Assembly (NCBI GenBank): GCA_016787265.1
Contig: JAEUVF010000007.1
Location: forward strand, 1-64,000
Length of the DNA: 64,000 nt
From: Flavipsychrobacter sp.
GTDB taxonomy: Bacteria; Bacteroidota; Bacteroidia; Chitinophagales; Chitinophagaceae
Reading direction: 5' to 3'
The notes under the pieces were generated by a model, which ran no database searches, was not told the origin of the DNA, and worked only from the letters and a program-made list of their open reading frames with translations. Both the position numbers and the translations under genes were made by a program. Positions 33,744 to 43,165 of the stretch are shown here, piece after piece. Each line of letters opens with the position of its first letter. Position 1 is the first letter of the stretch.

Positions 33744-35144
33744 TTACTTTATTTTCAGTATCCATTCTGCTATATCCTGCAACACCACAGGTGAAATAGT
33801 TTGTTCAATGCTTCCATATTCGGAAGGAGAGCCTGTTTTTGCTTCCTGGAACAGGTGATTTAATCCCGGGTACTTTTTTATGCTCACTTTTTTGTTTTTT
33901 GCAGCCTTCAATTGTTGCCCAATTATAGCTAAGTTGGCATCGGCAGGTACCTGTAAATCTTTATCACCATTGAGTGCCAGTACCTGGCATTTTACCTTCG
34001 ATAAAGTTGGAGCGGGATCGTATTTCAAAAAGTTCAGCATCCATGGATTAAAGACCTGTGCCAATTGTGTATTGATTAAGGTTTCCTCATTCATGCCAGC
34101 CGGTTTTTGTGAAGACGGGTTCTTACTCATGAAATCCTTTAAATAGGTTCTGGCTTTTTCCATTGCCACTTCCTCCTTTTCATTGTCTATCAGGATAGCA
34201 AATATATTGCTGTTCACTTCCCTTGATTTGGCGATTTCTGTTTCAGGAACTCCCATTGACTTGGCAATTAATTCCTGCTGCAATAGCAGGAGGCGATCTC
34301 CGCGTAATGCTGTGCCGGCCAGCAAAATCACAAAGTCCACCTGTTTGGAGCGTGATGCCAGTAAAGGGGCAACAATTCCACCTTCACTATGCCCCAGTAG
34401 TCCCATTTTTTTTTGATTGATTTCCTTCCTGGTTTGCAGATAGGCAAGGGCTGCTTCTGCATCATCAGCAAAATCAAAAGTGGTAGCCATTTTAAAATTA
34501 CCGGTTGATGCACCAACCCCGCGATCGTCGTAGCGCAAAACAGCAATTCCATTTTTAGTAAGATAATCCGCCAGTACAAGAAAGGGCTTATGTCCCAGGA
34601 TTTCTTCATCCCGGTTTTGTGGGCCGCTGCCACTGATCAGAATGACTGCCGGAAAGCTTCCTTCTTTATTGGGAAGGCTAAGTGTTCCCGCCAGTTGTAT
34701 ACCTGCTTTTTTGTTTTCAAAAACTACCTCCTCGGTATGATAGGGGTAAGGAGGGATTGGTTCCTGCGGACGTGTATTTCGTTTTGCTTCCTCACTGTCC
34801 CGGTTCAGTATTAAGGGAAAAGTCCTTCCGGCCTGTTTAAACTCGCCTGTTATTTCATTGCCTTTTAATTCTCCGCTATATTCAATTCCTGCATTGGTGA
34901 TGGAAAGTTTAAGTATGGAATTTTCAAAAATGGTACTAGTAACTGGTATTCCCTTCGCCCCCTGATCCGGACTATCCATGGTGCTTTTATAGCCCGTTGC
35001 TGATTTGCTGATATTAAATACCAGTTTTAATTTGCCAGTACCAACATTTAATGTACCAGCCCATTTTCCCTGGATGTCCTGTGCCTGAACAATTATACCA
35101 GAAAGCATCAGAATCACAACTAGTAATTTTCTTTTCATTTTCAA
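33744..35144 (-). CDS. Secreted alpha/beta hydrolase with an N-terminal beta domain
   Basis: 466 residues with a signal peptide ending VQAQ near 22. Residues 25-115 are a beta-rich domain (GKWAGTLNVGTGKLKLVFNIS), then the alpha/beta hydrolase: SGSGPQNRDE near 171-180, RYDDRGVGAS (204-213), nucleophile Ser253 in GHSEGG, an Asp in LNGDKDLQVPAD and a catalytic His in GLNHLFQ near the C-terminus. The family (peptidase S9/serine aminopeptidase-like, EstA-type) acts on acyl or peptide bonds; the substrate is unknown. Confidence 0.82.
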   Translation of the reverse strand: MKMKRKLLVVILMLSGIIVQAQDIQGKWAGTLNVGTGKLKLVFNISKSATGYKSTMDSPDQGAKGIPVTSTIFENSILKLSITNAGIEYSGELKGNEITGEFKQAGRTFPLILNRDSEEAKRNTRPQEPIPPYPYHTEEVVFENKKAGIQLAGTLSLPNKEGSFPAVILISGSGPQNRDEEILGHKPFLVLADYLTKNGIAVLRYDDRGVGASTGNFKMATTFDFADDAEAALAYLQTRKEINQKKMGLLGHSEGGIVAPLLASRSKQVDFVILLAGTALRGDRLLLLQQELIAKSMGVPETEIAKSREVNSNIFAILIDNEKEEVAMEKARTYLKDFMSKNPSSQKPAGMNEETLINTQLAQVFNPWMLNFLKYDPAPTLSKVKCQVLALNGDKDLQVPADANLAIIGQQLKAAKNKKVSIKKYPGLNHLFQEAKTGSPSEYGSIEQTISPVVLQDIAEWILKIK

Positions 35145-35264
35145 TCCTGATAAGGCCTGAAAATAAACCTTTTGTTTTTATGGCTGGTTAGCAATGTTAT
35201 GAACGGATAGAGTAACTGAAGGGAATGGGGGGCTGATCGGGCATGATTTTTTATAAATACGGGT

Positions 35265-36542
35265 ATGCCACTATTTATCAGTAAGCTCCAATTGATGCTA
35301 AGTGTTCTGCTCTCTGCAACAGTTGTTGCTCAGGATACGCTTCCTCCTCCATATGCGACTCGCTCCGCAATGAATTTCAGCAATGTAATTGGTTGGAAGA
35401 AAAACCTGAAACCCACCGCGCCAGCAGGGTTTAAAGTAACCAGGTATGCGGATGCTTTTCAAAATCCGCGCTGGATGTATCAACTGCCCAATGGAGATGT
35501 GTTGGTTGCGGAATCCAATACTCCTCACGGGTTTCTGGTAAAGATTGGAGCAGCCATCGTGGGTGCCAACAAATCCAATGATATGCGAAAAAGTGCAGAC
35601 AGGATTACCCTGCTTCGGGATACCAATCAGGATGGTTTTCCTGATCAGCGTACTGTTTTTTTGGAGAACCTGAATCTGCCTTTCGGAATGCTCTTGCTTA
35701 AGGATAATTTCTATGTCGCCAATACAGACGGTTTATGGATCTATCCATATACTACGGGTCAGCTGATGATTACCCAGCCTGGGAAAAAGATTCTCGATTT
35801 GCCTGCGGGAAAACACAACCAGCACTGGACCCGGAATATCATTGCCAATAAAGAAGGCTCCAAAATCTATATCGCTATTGGATCAGGCAGCAATGTGGGT
35901 GAAAAAGGATTGGAGGAAGAAAAAAACAAGGCTCGCATCTGGGAAATCAATCCTGATGGCAGCGGTCTGAAAGTTTATGCATCCGGCCTCCGAAACCCGG
36001 TAGGAATGGATTGGGAACCGCAATCTCAGACACTATGGGTTACCGTTAATGAGCGGGATGGTTTGGGTGATAACCTGGTTCCCGATTATTTTACTGCTGT
36101 AAAAGAAGGCGGATTTTACGGCTGGCCTTATAGTTATTTTGGCCAGCATCCTGAGCCACGCATCAAAGAAGAAGATAGAGACAGCGCATTGATGGCTAAA
36201 GCAATGGTTCCGGATCTTTCTCTTGGTCCACATACCGCCTCATTGGGACTGGCTTTTTATACGCAAACAAAATTCCCGGAGAAATACCATGGAGGAGCAT
36301 TTATCGCGCAGCATGGCTCCTGGAACCGGTCCAAACTTTCCGGGTATTGCATAGTATTCGTACCTTTTGGGAATGGAAAGCCAACTGGTCCCCCTGAGGA
36401 ATTTCTCACAGGATTTATAGTTGATCCGAAGAAAGATGAGGTGAGAGGAAGACCTACCGGGATTATTGTATTGCAGGATGGCTCTCTTTTGCTGACGGAC
36501 GATACCAGCGATACGATCTGGAGAATCTCAACCGATGGTTAA
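35265..36542 (+). CDS. PQQ-dependent sugar dehydrogenase / sorbosone-dehydrogenase-like protein
   Basis: 425 residues with a signal peptide ending VVAQ near 23. The beta-propeller of the GDH-B/sorbosone dehydrogenase family is visible: GDVLVAESNT, LNLPFGMLLLKDNFYVANTDGLW, RNIIANKEGSKIYIAIGSGSN, and ASGLRNPVGMDWEP followed by VNERDGLGDN, where Arg/Asp/Asn residues would contact PQQ and Ca2+. It closes with LLLTDDTSDTIWRI. It probably oxidises a sugar or alcohol in the periplasm; the substrate is undetermined. It lies 11 nt upstream of ligD. Confidence 0.82.
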   Translation: MPLFISKLQLMLSVLLSATVVAQDTLPPPYATRSAMNFSNVIGWKKNLKPTAPAGFKVTRYADAFQNPRWMYQLPNGDVLVAESNTPHGFLVKIGAAIVGANKSNDMRKSADRITLLRDTNQDGFPDQRTVFLENLNLPFGMLLLKDNFYVANTDGLWIYPYTTGQLMITQPGKKILDLPAGKHNQHWTRNIIANKEGSKIYIAIGSGSNVGEKGLEEEKNKARIWEINPDGSGLKVYASGLRNPVGMDWEPQSQTLWVTVNERDGLGDNLVPDYFTAVKEGGFYGWPYSYFGQHPEPRIKEEDRDSALMAKAMVPDLSLGPHTASLGLAFYTQTKFPEKYHGGAFIAQHGSWNRSKLSGYCIVFVPFGNGKPTGPPEEFLTGFIVDPKKDEVRGRPTGIIVLQDGSLLLTDDTSDTIWRISTDG

Positions 36543-36553
36543 ATATTTGCGCC

Positions 36554-38920
36554 ATGGGACTAACAGCCTACCGAAAAAAGCGCGATTTTAATAATTCACC
36601 CGAACCTCAATCGGGAAAAACCAACCCCAATCAATTAATTTTTGTGGTGCAGGAACACCATGCTTCCCGGCACCATTTTGATTTCCGGCTGGAGATGGAT
36701 GGCGTACTTAAAAGCTGGGCAGTTCCTAAAGGACCGTCCATGGATCCCAAAGAAAAACGACTTGCCATCATGACGGAAGATCATCCCTATGATTACAAAG
36801 ATTTTGAAGGCATTATTCCCAAAGGCAATTATGGTGCAGGCAGGGTGAAAATCTGGGATAGCGGCACCTATACTCCTATTGAAACCATTAAAGGCAAAGC
36901 AGCACAGGAGAAATTATTATTGAAACAACTTAGAGAAGGATCCCTTAAAATTCAGTTGAATGGTAAAAAACTCAGGGGTGAATTTGCATTGGTGAAAACA
37001 AAAGGCATGGAGGAGAATGCCTGGTTGTTGATTAAACACAAGGAAGAGGCTGCTGCTGCAACACTTCCTGAGCAAATTTCTCCTATGCTGGCAACCCTGC
37101 ATTCAACTCCGTTTGATGACACCGACTGGCAGTTTGAGATCAAGTGGGATGGTTACCGGGTGCTGGCTTATGTAAATAGATCTAAAGTGGATTTGGTTTC
37201 ACGCAATGGCAGATCCTACACGAAAAAATATCATCCCATTACAAAAGCATTACAGGATTGGGGCGACCAGGCCATACTGGATGGAGAACTGGTTGTTACA
37301 GATGAAAATGGAATTGCACGCTTTCAACAATTGCAACATTGGAAAAGCGAAGCGGGTGGAGAATTGATTTATTATGTTTTTGATCTGCTCTGGTACAAGG
37401 GAGAGGATATGAGAGGCTGGCCTTTGTCAGATCGGATTCAACTACTACAGGAGATTCTTCCTGCAGCGCATCCATCCATCCGGATGGGATTCACCATTAA
37501 TGGACGGGGAAACGATCTGCTGGAAAGTGCGCGGCAGATGGGATTGGAGGGCATCATCGCCAAGCGACTTGGCAGTACATATCAGTCAGGGAAGCGTTCT
37601 CCTGATTGGTTGAAAATTAAAACACAGAACCGGCAGGAAGCTATCATTGTTGGTTATACGAAAAAAGAGGATACGCCTAAATTGTTCAGTGCACTCTTAT
37701 TGGGCTTGTATAAAAATGAACAATTGCAGTATGCAGGAAAAGTTGGCACAGGCTTTACAGATAAGCAGCAACGGGAGCTGATGAAATTATTTAAACCACT
37801 TGTTGTAAAGCAGGCGCCAATTAAGAAACCTGCTTTACGGGAACAAATTACCTGGTTAAAACCTAAGCTCTTAGGAGAGATCAGTTATACGGATTTCACG
37901 GAGCAGGGTGTGTTTCGTCATCCTTCGTTTAAGGGTCTACGTGATGATAAAGCTGCAGGAGATGTGGTGTTGGAGAAAGAACCGGATTGCTTGCTGCCTG
38001 ATCACCAGCAAAAAACCGTGATTAAAAAACTAAACCATAAGGAACTCAGGTTTACTAACCTCGATAAACTGTTCTGGCCGGAAGAAAAGATCACTAAACG
38101 CGATTTGCTGAATTATTATTACCAGGTTGCACCTTATATCTTACCTTATCTATTGGATCGTCCGCAGTCTTTGTACCGCTTCCCGGATGGTTACAAAGGC
38201 AATCGTTTTTACCAGAAGGATGTAACCGGAAAAGTACCGGATTGGGCAACTACTTTTCCCTATCGTACAGAGGGAGATCGAAAAGATAAAAATTACCTGG
38301 TTGTTAAGGATGAAGCCAGTCTGCTTTACATGGTGAATTTCGGATGCATTGAAATCAATCCCTGGAGCAGTACGGTGAAAAAGCCAGAGTATCCGGACTG
38401 GTGTTTGCTGGATCTGGACCCGGGTAGCAAAACAACTTTTTCTAAAGTAATCGATGTTGCAAACATTATCCATGAGTTGTTAGAGAGTGTGGACGTGCCG
38501 GCTTATGCAAAAACATCTGGTTCAACTGGCATTCACATTTATATACCCCTTGGCAAGAAGTATACTTTTGAACAATCACGGGAATTTGCCCGTATACTGG
38601 TAACAATGGTGCAACAGGAGACAAATCGGTTTACTTCCATTGAACGAACAGTGAATAAAAGACAGGGGAAACTCTATCTTGATTTCCTGCAGAATCGTTC
38701 CCAGGCAACACTGGCGGCACCTTATTCCGTACGACCAAAACCAGGAGCACCTGTGTCTATGCCCTTGTATTGGGAAGAGTTGAAACAGGGTTTGAAGATG
38801 CAGGATTTTAACCTGCGGAATGTGCCTGATTTATTAAAGGAACGGGGTGATATTTTTAAACCGGTACTGGGTAAAGGCATTGATATGAAAACTGCATTGA
38901 AACGGCTGCAACAACTATAA
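36554..38920 (+). CDS. ligD: NHEJ DNA ligase D with phosphoesterase, ligase and polymerase domains
   Basis: 788 residues, full length. Domains run PE-LIG-POL. The 3'-phosphoesterase (about 25-160) has HHASRHHFDFRLEMDG with the metal-binding His and Asp. The ATP-dependent ligase (about 175-475) has adenylated Lys197 in EIKWDGYR, and DGELVV and EGIIAK motifs. The primase-like polymerase (about 490-788) has its catalytic pair in LLDLDPG (Asp620, Asp622). With Ku it repairs double-strand breaks by end joining. The ku gene follows after 24 nt, so this is a complete two-gene system. Confidence 0.95.
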   Translation: MGLTAYRKKRDFNNSPEPQSGKTNPNQLIFVVQEHHASRHHFDFRLEMDGVLKSWAVPKGPSMDPKEKRLAIMTEDHPYDYKDFEGIIPKGNYGAGRVKIWDSGTYTPIETIKGKAAQEKLLLKQLREGSLKIQLNGKKLRGEFALVKTKGMEENAWLLIKHKEEAAAATLPEQISPMLATLHSTPFDDTDWQFEIKWDGYRVLAYVNRSKVDLVSRNGRSYTKKYHPITKALQDWGDQAILDGELVVTDENGIARFQQLQHWKSEAGGELIYYVFDLLWYKGEDMRGWPLSDRIQLLQEILPAAHPSIRMGFTINGRGNDLLESARQMGLEGIIAKRLGSTYQSGKRSPDWLKIKTQNRQEAIIVGYTKKEDTPKLFSALLLGLYKNEQLQYAGKVGTGFTDKQQRELMKLFKPLVVKQAPIKKPALREQITWLKPKLLGEISYTDFTEQGVFRHPSFKGLRDDKAAGDVVLEKEPDCLLPDHQQKTVIKKLNHKELRFTNLDKLFWPEEKITKRDLLNYYYQVAPYILPYLLDRPQSLYRFPDGYKGNRFYQKDVTGKVPDWATTFPYRTEGDRKDKNYLVVKDEASLLYMVNFGCIEINPWSSTVKKPEYPDWCLLDLDPGSKTTFSKVIDVANIIHELLESVDVPAYAKTSGSTGIHIYIPLGKKYTFEQSREFARILVTMVQQETNRFTSIERTVNKRQGKLYLDFLQNRSQATLAAPYSVRPKPGAPVSMPLYWEELKQGLKMQDFNLRNVPDLLKERGDIFKPVLGKGIDMKTALKRLQQL

Positions 38921-38944
38921 ATTCATCATTAAAAGCGAAATTTT

Positions 38945-39712
38945 ATGCGATCTATATGGACAGGCAGTATTGCATTTGGACTGGTAAATATTCCGGTCAA
39001 ATTGTTTTCTGCTGTAAATGAACGTGCGCTGGATTTTGATATGCTGGACAAGAAAGATCATAGCCCGATTAAGTTCAAGCGTATCAGTGAAAAAACAGGT
39101 AAGGAAGTGCTATGGGAAAATATTGTAAAAGGTTACGATCTCGATGGTAAATATGTGATACTGACGGATGAGGACTTCGATGCTGCGAGTCCGGAGAAAA
39201 CCAAAACCATCAACATGGAAGCCTTTGTGAATCCTGCTGAAGTGGATATGATTCTCTTCGACAATGCCTATTACCTGGCACCTGCAAAAGGAGGGGAGCG
39301 GGCCTTTAGTTTACTCGAAGCTGCTCTGCAGAAAGCCGGAAAGGCGGGTGTGGGTAGTTTTGTTTTACGAAATAAAGAGAAGCCGGTATTGTTGCGGTCT
39401 GCAAAAGGTATATTGATCCTGCATACGCTTCGGTTCCTGAATGAGATTCGGGATCCGTCTGAATTTGTGGTTAAAAAGGTTACACCTAAGCGCAATGAAT
39501 TAACAATGGCGGGTAGCCTGATAAAAAGCATGAGCGGTAAATTCAATATTGCTGACTTTAAGGACAGTTATACTGCCAAATTGAAAAAACTCATACGCTC
39601 CAAAGCAACCGGTAAAAAGCTGCCGGCTCCCAAGGCAAGGGTAGAGAAACCTGCCAGTGATCTGATTGAACAACTTCAGCAAAGCCTGGCAAAACCGAAG
39701 AGAAAGAAGTGA
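38945..39712 (+). CDS. ku: Bacterial Ku DNA end-binding protein
   Basis: 255 residues, usual size. It begins MRSIWTGSIAFGLVNIPVKLF, the diagnostic Ku entry motif, continues through the ring-forming beta-barrel (HSPIKFKRISEKTGKEV, YYLAPAKGGERAFSLL) and ends in a basic Lys-rich tail (KPKRKK) that recruits LigD or binds DNA. It follows ligD by 24 nt and overlaps the CHAD gene by 4 nt (GTGA). Confidence 0.95.
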   Translation: MRSIWTGSIAFGLVNIPVKLFSAVNERALDFDMLDKKDHSPIKFKRISEKTGKEVLWENIVKGYDLDGKYVILTDEDFDAASPEKTKTINMEAFVNPAEVDMILFDNAYYLAPAKGGERAFSLLEAALQKAGKAGVGSFVLRNKEKPVLLRSAKGILILHTLRFLNEIRDPSEFVVKKVTPKRNELTMAGSLIKSMSGKFNIADFKDSYTAKLKKLIRSKATGKKLPAPKARVEKPASDLIEQLQQSLAKPKRKK

Positions 39713-40464
39713 AAAAAACTCAGAATAAACCTGCAGCGTTTATTTCAGCGCATTTGAAATCAGTTGAGCAACAACTGATTGCCTTCCAGGGAAACAGGGA
39801 TACTGAGTTGCTGCACCTCTTGCGCGTAGATATAAAAAAGGTGAACTCGATACTGGCCTTACTGGATGCAAACTATGATATCAGATATGATACAAGGATT
39901 TTACAAAAACTTTTCAATAAAGCCGGTAAGATTCGGGAACTGCACTTAAATGTGATGCTGTTAAAGCAGCTTCATTGCCAGCCGGAATCTGTGATCGTTG
40001 AATTCGAAAAACAGAAAAATGAGTTGCAGGAAAAATTGGAAAGGAGTATTCCCGGATATCTAAAAGGGGTGAAGCAATTTCGAAAGGAGGCAGACTTTTC
40101 ATTTCCCTTACCTGAATTCAGAAAGATTAAAAAGTATCTGGATAAGAAAAGAAGAAAGGCCAATAGAAAATTTGATGATCATACCAGGAGCGGAATGCAT
40201 AGCTTTAGAATGAAAATCAAAAGCCTGCTTTTTGTGTGCTCCGTTTTACCCAGTAAGGTAAAAAATAAACTGGGCTTACCGGTTGATCTTTGGCATGACT
40301 TGCAGAATGAAGTAGGTGCCTGGCATGATACCTATGCAGCGATACAATTCTTCGAGCGAAAAAAATTAGATCAGCAGCTTAGTTGTATGGAGGTTTTGTA
40401 CCAGCTGGAGGCAAATCAATTTGGTGTATTACTGAGTAAGTACGCATATCGCCCCCCAAATTGA
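39709..40464 (+). CDS. CHAD-domain protein, coupled to ku
   Basis: 251 residues from a GTG start whose GTGA overlaps the ku stop. The CHAD pattern is present: HLLRVDIKKVNSILALL near residues 34-50, then RSGMHSFRMKIKSLLFVCSVL and LQNEVGAWHDT, with conserved His and basic residues in helices. CHAD proteins bind inorganic polyphosphate and often localise to polyphosphate granules. A role in end joining is not established; the tight coupling to ku is the reason to note it. Confidence 0.8.
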   Translation: MKKTQNKPAAFISAHLKSVEQQLIAFQGNRDTELLHLLRVDIKKVNSILALLDANYDIRYDTRILQKLFNKAGKIRELHLNVMLLKQLHCQPESVIVEFEKQKNELQEKLERSIPGYLKGVKQFRKEADFSFPLPEFRKIKKYLDKKRRKANRKFDDHTRSGMHSFRMKIKSLLFVCSVLPSKVKNKLGLPVDLWHDLQNEVGAWHDTYAAIQFFERKKLDQQLSCMEVLYQLEANQFGVLLSKYAYRPPN

Positions 40465-40522
40465 CGCATCGACCCCTTGTTTGTCATTCTTAATCTGAGT
40501 AGGTTTAATTAAAAGTAATACT

Positions 40523-40963
40523 ATGGCACTTATCAATCCTTACATCAATTTCAATGGAAATGCGGAAGAAGCATTTAACTTCTACAAATCAGTATTTGGT
40601 GGAGCGTTTCTTAGGGTTATGCGGTATAAAGACCTGTCAGTACCTGGAGCACCGTATGCTGAAAAGGAAGCGGATAAAGTAATGCATATCGCTTTACCTA
40701 TTGGAAAGAATATTTTAATGGGTAATGATGTTCCTGAAAGTATGGGTCGGGTAAATGAAAATGAAAACAGGTCCAAGATCTCTATTAGCGCTGCCTCTAA
40801 GGAAGAAGCGGATTCCTTATTTAACGGACTCTCTGCAGGTGGAAAAGTAGAGTTTCCCATAGGTGATAGTCCCTGGGGTTCCTATTTCGGAATGTTCAGA
40901 GATAAATATGGTATTGAATGGATGGTTGATTTTGATCCAAACTATAAAGGTGAGATGGTATGA
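40523..40963 (+). CDS. VOC-family (PhnB/glyoxalase-like) protein
   Basis: 146 residues. It begins INPYINFNGNAEEAFNFYKSVFGG, the PhnB/3-demethylubiquinone-type VOC motif, and has a second half ending WGSYFGMFRDKYGIEWMVDF. Members bind metals or small ligands, including resistance proteins; the substrate is unknown. It overlaps the next gene by 4 nt (ATGA), forming a three-gene operon with a RibD-C-like gene and arr. Confidence 0.8.
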   Translation: MALINPYINFNGNAEEAFNFYKSVFGGAFLRVMRYKDLSVPGAPYAEKEADKVMHIALPIGKNILMGNDVPESMGRVNENENRSKISISAASKEEADSLFNGLSAGGKVEFPIGDSPWGSYFGMFRDKYGIEWMVDFDPNYKGEMV

Positions 40964-41505
40964 GTAAAGTGATTGCTGCAATCAATATGACACTTGATGG
41001 AGTATTTGATCATGACGCGGTTAATGCGAGTGAAGAACTGCATCAACATTATGCTGAATTAATCAATGAGGCAGATGTCATATTATATGGTAGGATTACC
41101 TATCAGCTGATGGAATATTGGAAAACCGTGTTGGTGCATCCAACCGGAAACATTGCAACAGATGCTTTTGCTGTTAGCATGGATAAAATAGAAAAGATTG
41201 TTTTTTCGCGCACCATGGAAGCTTCTAATTGGGATACTGCAACAATAGCAGAGGAAGCACCTGAAAAAGTAATTTCAAGACTTCAAATGCAGCAGGCAGG
41301 TACTATTTTAATTGGAAGCCGGAGTTTACTTATTCAATTGATGAAGTTTAACCTGGTGGACGAATTTCAGCTTTGCATTCATCCGATAGTAGCGGGTAGG
41401 GGAGCATTGCTATTTGAGCAACAGGATTGGCGGCAATCCTTTCGGCTGATAAAGACCAAAGTGTTGGATTCGGGAGCAATTGTATTATACTACCAACCTG
41501 TTTGA
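40960..41505 (+). CDS. Dihydrofolate-reductase-family protein (RibD C-terminal-like)
   Basis: 181 residues. The entry SKVIAAINMTLDGV, DVILYGRITYQLM and GTILIGSRSLLIQL segments fit the RibD_C/DHFR-like NADPH-binding fold often annotated as dihydrofolate reductase family. It is not the essential FolA: the active-site pattern differs and it sits in an accessory operon. It overlaps the VOC gene by 4 nt, and its stop is immediately followed by the arr ATG. Confidence 0.8.
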   Translation: MSKVIAAINMTLDGVFDHDAVNASEELHQHYAELINEADVILYGRITYQLMEYWKTVLVHPTGNIATDAFAVSMDKIEKIVFSRTMEASNWDTATIAEEAPEKVISRLQMQQAGTILIGSRSLLIQLMKFNLVDEFQLCIHPIVAGRGALLFEQQDWRQSFRLIKTKVLDSGAIVLYYQPV

Positions 41506-41934
41506 ATGGAAACTCTTATGAATACATCTCCAACAGTTTTTCAACAGACCTACTTTCATGGAACAAAAGCCGAATTGAAAATAGGTGAATTGATTGAAGT
41601 GGGATATAATTCGAATTATGGGAATAATCAGCATTCAAAATACATATTTCTGACTTCCACGCTGGATGCAGCTATATGGGGTGCTGAACTGGCCGCAGGT
41701 GATGGTAAAGAACGAATTTATTTAGTTGAACCAACAGGTCCAATTGAGGATGATCCTGATTTAACGGATAAAAAGTTCCCAGGAAATCCTACGAAATCGT
41801 ATCGTTCTGCGCATGCTTTCCGGGTTGTTGGTGAAGTAACTCTTTGGCAGGGACATGCTCCGGAGCAGCTAAAAGCCATGAAAGAGGGATTGGCTAAATT
41901 GAAAGAACAGGGGATAAGTTCTCTTAATGAATAA
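41506..41934 (+). CDS. arr: Rifamycin ADP-ribosyltransferase homologue (Arr)
   Basis: 142 residues from the ATG that abuts the preceding stop; an internal ATG four codons on (41518) is also possible. Arr transfers ADP-ribose from NAD+ to the rifamycin ansa chain. The hallmarks are visible: FHGTKA with the conserved His near residue 18, KYIFLTSTLDAAIWGAELA with the conserved Tyr near 46, and EDDPDLTDKKFPGNPTKSYR with a catalytic-region Asp. It is the last gene of the VOC/RibD-like/Arr operon. Resistance is inferred from the family, not shown. Confidence 0.88.
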   Translation: METLMNTSPTVFQQTYFHGTKAELKIGELIEVGYNSNYGNNQHSKYIFLTSTLDAAIWGAELAAGDGKERIYLVEPTGPIEDDPDLTDKKFPGNPTKSYRSAHAFRVVGEVTLWQGHAPEQLKAMKEGLAKLKEQGISSLNE

Positions 41935-41946
41935 AACTATAGTAGG

Positions 41947-42202
41947 ATAAAACCGATTAATTATATTATTCTTATCGAGTTCATAGTATTAGTTTACTTG
42001 ATCAAATTGATATTTGGGAATTACAAGGTATTTCTGAAATCATTAGCAGATCATTTTTTTTCCTGATGAAATCCTGCCCAACCCATTGGAAAAGTTTGCA
42101 GAAGTGCATGATAGCAAACACAAAATAAATATACTTTATGCGGTGGTCATGGTGCTGGTTGGAATTGCTTTATTAATTGAATTTTTTATTCTGAAGGAAT
42201 GA
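41947..42202 (+). pseudogene. Decayed small membrane-protein gene: ATA in place of ATG and a T8 frameshift
   Basis: Translating from ATA at 41947 gives IKPINYIILIEFIVLVYLIK with a membrane helix, then a stop just past eight T residues at 42054-42061. Removing one T restores a frame that continues PDEILPNPLEKFAEVHD, a second helix (ILYAVVMVLVGIALLIEFF) and a natural TGA at 42200. Two lesions, start codon and frameshift, in an otherwise protein-like two-helix sequence point to decay. A slippage-switchable gene or a sequencing error in the homopolymer are alternatives. No family recognised. Confidence 0.65.
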
Positions 42203-42233
42203 CGCAACTTTATAACATTCAATAAATTTCAAC

Positions 42234-42491
42234 GTGAATATCACCATCATTAAATATGTTTTGCTGCTTACGTTGTTGGTAGTATATCTCAGTTATACAG
42301 TTCATTCTTTTTTATATATCCGAAAGAGTCCGATTTTTTCCAGGCGCATAAAAATAATTCATCTGATTGCAATTTGGATAGTGCCATTCATTTGGGCATA
42401 TCTTCTGATGGCTTCAATGCAGCCTGCACCTGGTTCCTACCAAGTTGAACGAAAGGAACCAGACGAGCCGTTTTCTGGACATAGTGTTTGA
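42234..42491 (+). CDS. Small membrane protein
   Basis: 85 residues from a GTG start. Two hydrophobic helices (IIKYVLLLTLLVVYLSYTV and IIHLIAIWIVPFIWAYLLM) flank a basic loop (IRKSPIFSRRIK), suggesting a two-pass inner-membrane protein with a hydrophilic C-tail. Family not recognised. It follows the decayed membrane gene by 31 nt, so both may be parts of one former unit. Confidence 0.6.
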   Translation: MNITIIKYVLLLTLLVVYLSYTVHSFLYIRKSPIFSRRIKIIHLIAIWIVPFIWAYLLMASMQPAPGSYQVERKEPDEPFSGHSV

Positions 42492-42518
42492 TTTTCGTCA
42501 AGAATTAAATTCATAAAC

Positions 42519-43097
42519 TTGATATCCGATATAAAAATAACCGACACCAAACTCCTTTCAGATAACTGGTATATTCTCAAAAAGATCACTTATGACTATT
42601 CCAAGCCTGACGGTTCCCGGCATAGCCAAAGCAGGGAAGTGTATGATAGAGGAAATGGAGCTACAATTTTGTTATATAACAAGGAACAGCAAACCGTAGT
42701 GCTAACACGTCAATTCAGACTGCCTTCCTTTGTTAATGGCAATGAATCCGGCATGTTGATTGAAGCTTGTGCAGGTTTATTGGATAACGACAATCCGGAA
42801 GATTGCATCAGGCGGGAAACGGAAGAAGAAACCGGCTATAAAATCTCAGCAGTTCAAAAGATTTTTGAAGCGTATATGTCGCCCGGTTCAGTTACTGAAA
42901 TCCTGCATTTTTTCATAGCCGCCTATACCAAAGAGATGAAGCTTTCGGATGGAGGTGGTGCGCAGCATGAAGAGGAGAATATTGAAGTTTTGGAAGTATC
43001 TATTGAAGATGCATTGAAAATGATTGATTCCGGTGAAATCCGGGATGCAAAAACTATACTGCTATTGCAGTATGTAAAACTAAAGGGTATACTATGA
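42519..43097 (+). CDS. nudK: NudK-type GDP-mannose pyrophosphatase (Nudix hydrolase)
   Basis: 192 residues with an apparent TTG start. The segment [20 protein letters not shown] leading into TEEETGYKI (81-109) is the Nudix box in its NudK variant, followed by [20 protein letters not shown], also typical of NudK. NudK hydrolyses GDP-mannose to GMP and mannose-1-phosphate. A strong terminator follows 16 nt after the stop. Confidence 0.85.
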   Translation: MISDIKITDTKLLSDNWYILKKITYDYSKPDGSRHSQSREVYDRGNGATILLYNKEQQTVVLTRQFRLPSFVNGNESGMLIEACAGLLDNDNPEDCIRRETEEETGYKISAVQKIFEAYMSPGSVTEILHFFIAAYTKEMKLSDGGGAQHEEENIEVLEVSIEDALKMIDSGEIRDAKTILLLQYVKLKGIL

Positions 43098-43113
43098 TTC
43101 GGGTCAAAATAGG

Positions 43114-43138
43114 AAAACCCGTCTATTGAACGGGTTTT
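43114..43138 (+). terminator. Intrinsic terminator after nudK
   Basis: AAAACCCGT (43114-43122) pairs with ACGGGTTTT (43130-43138), a 9-bp stem with CTATTGA loop and T-rich end. The symmetry also suits termination of the convergent gene at 43166. Confidence 0.8.
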
Positions 43139-43165
43139 CTGGTAAGAATTTACTAGCCAAACTGC

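Noticed and set aside
40960..41505. Essential dihydrofolate reductase FolA
   Set aside because: The sequence fits the RibD C-terminal-like branch and lies in an accessory operon.
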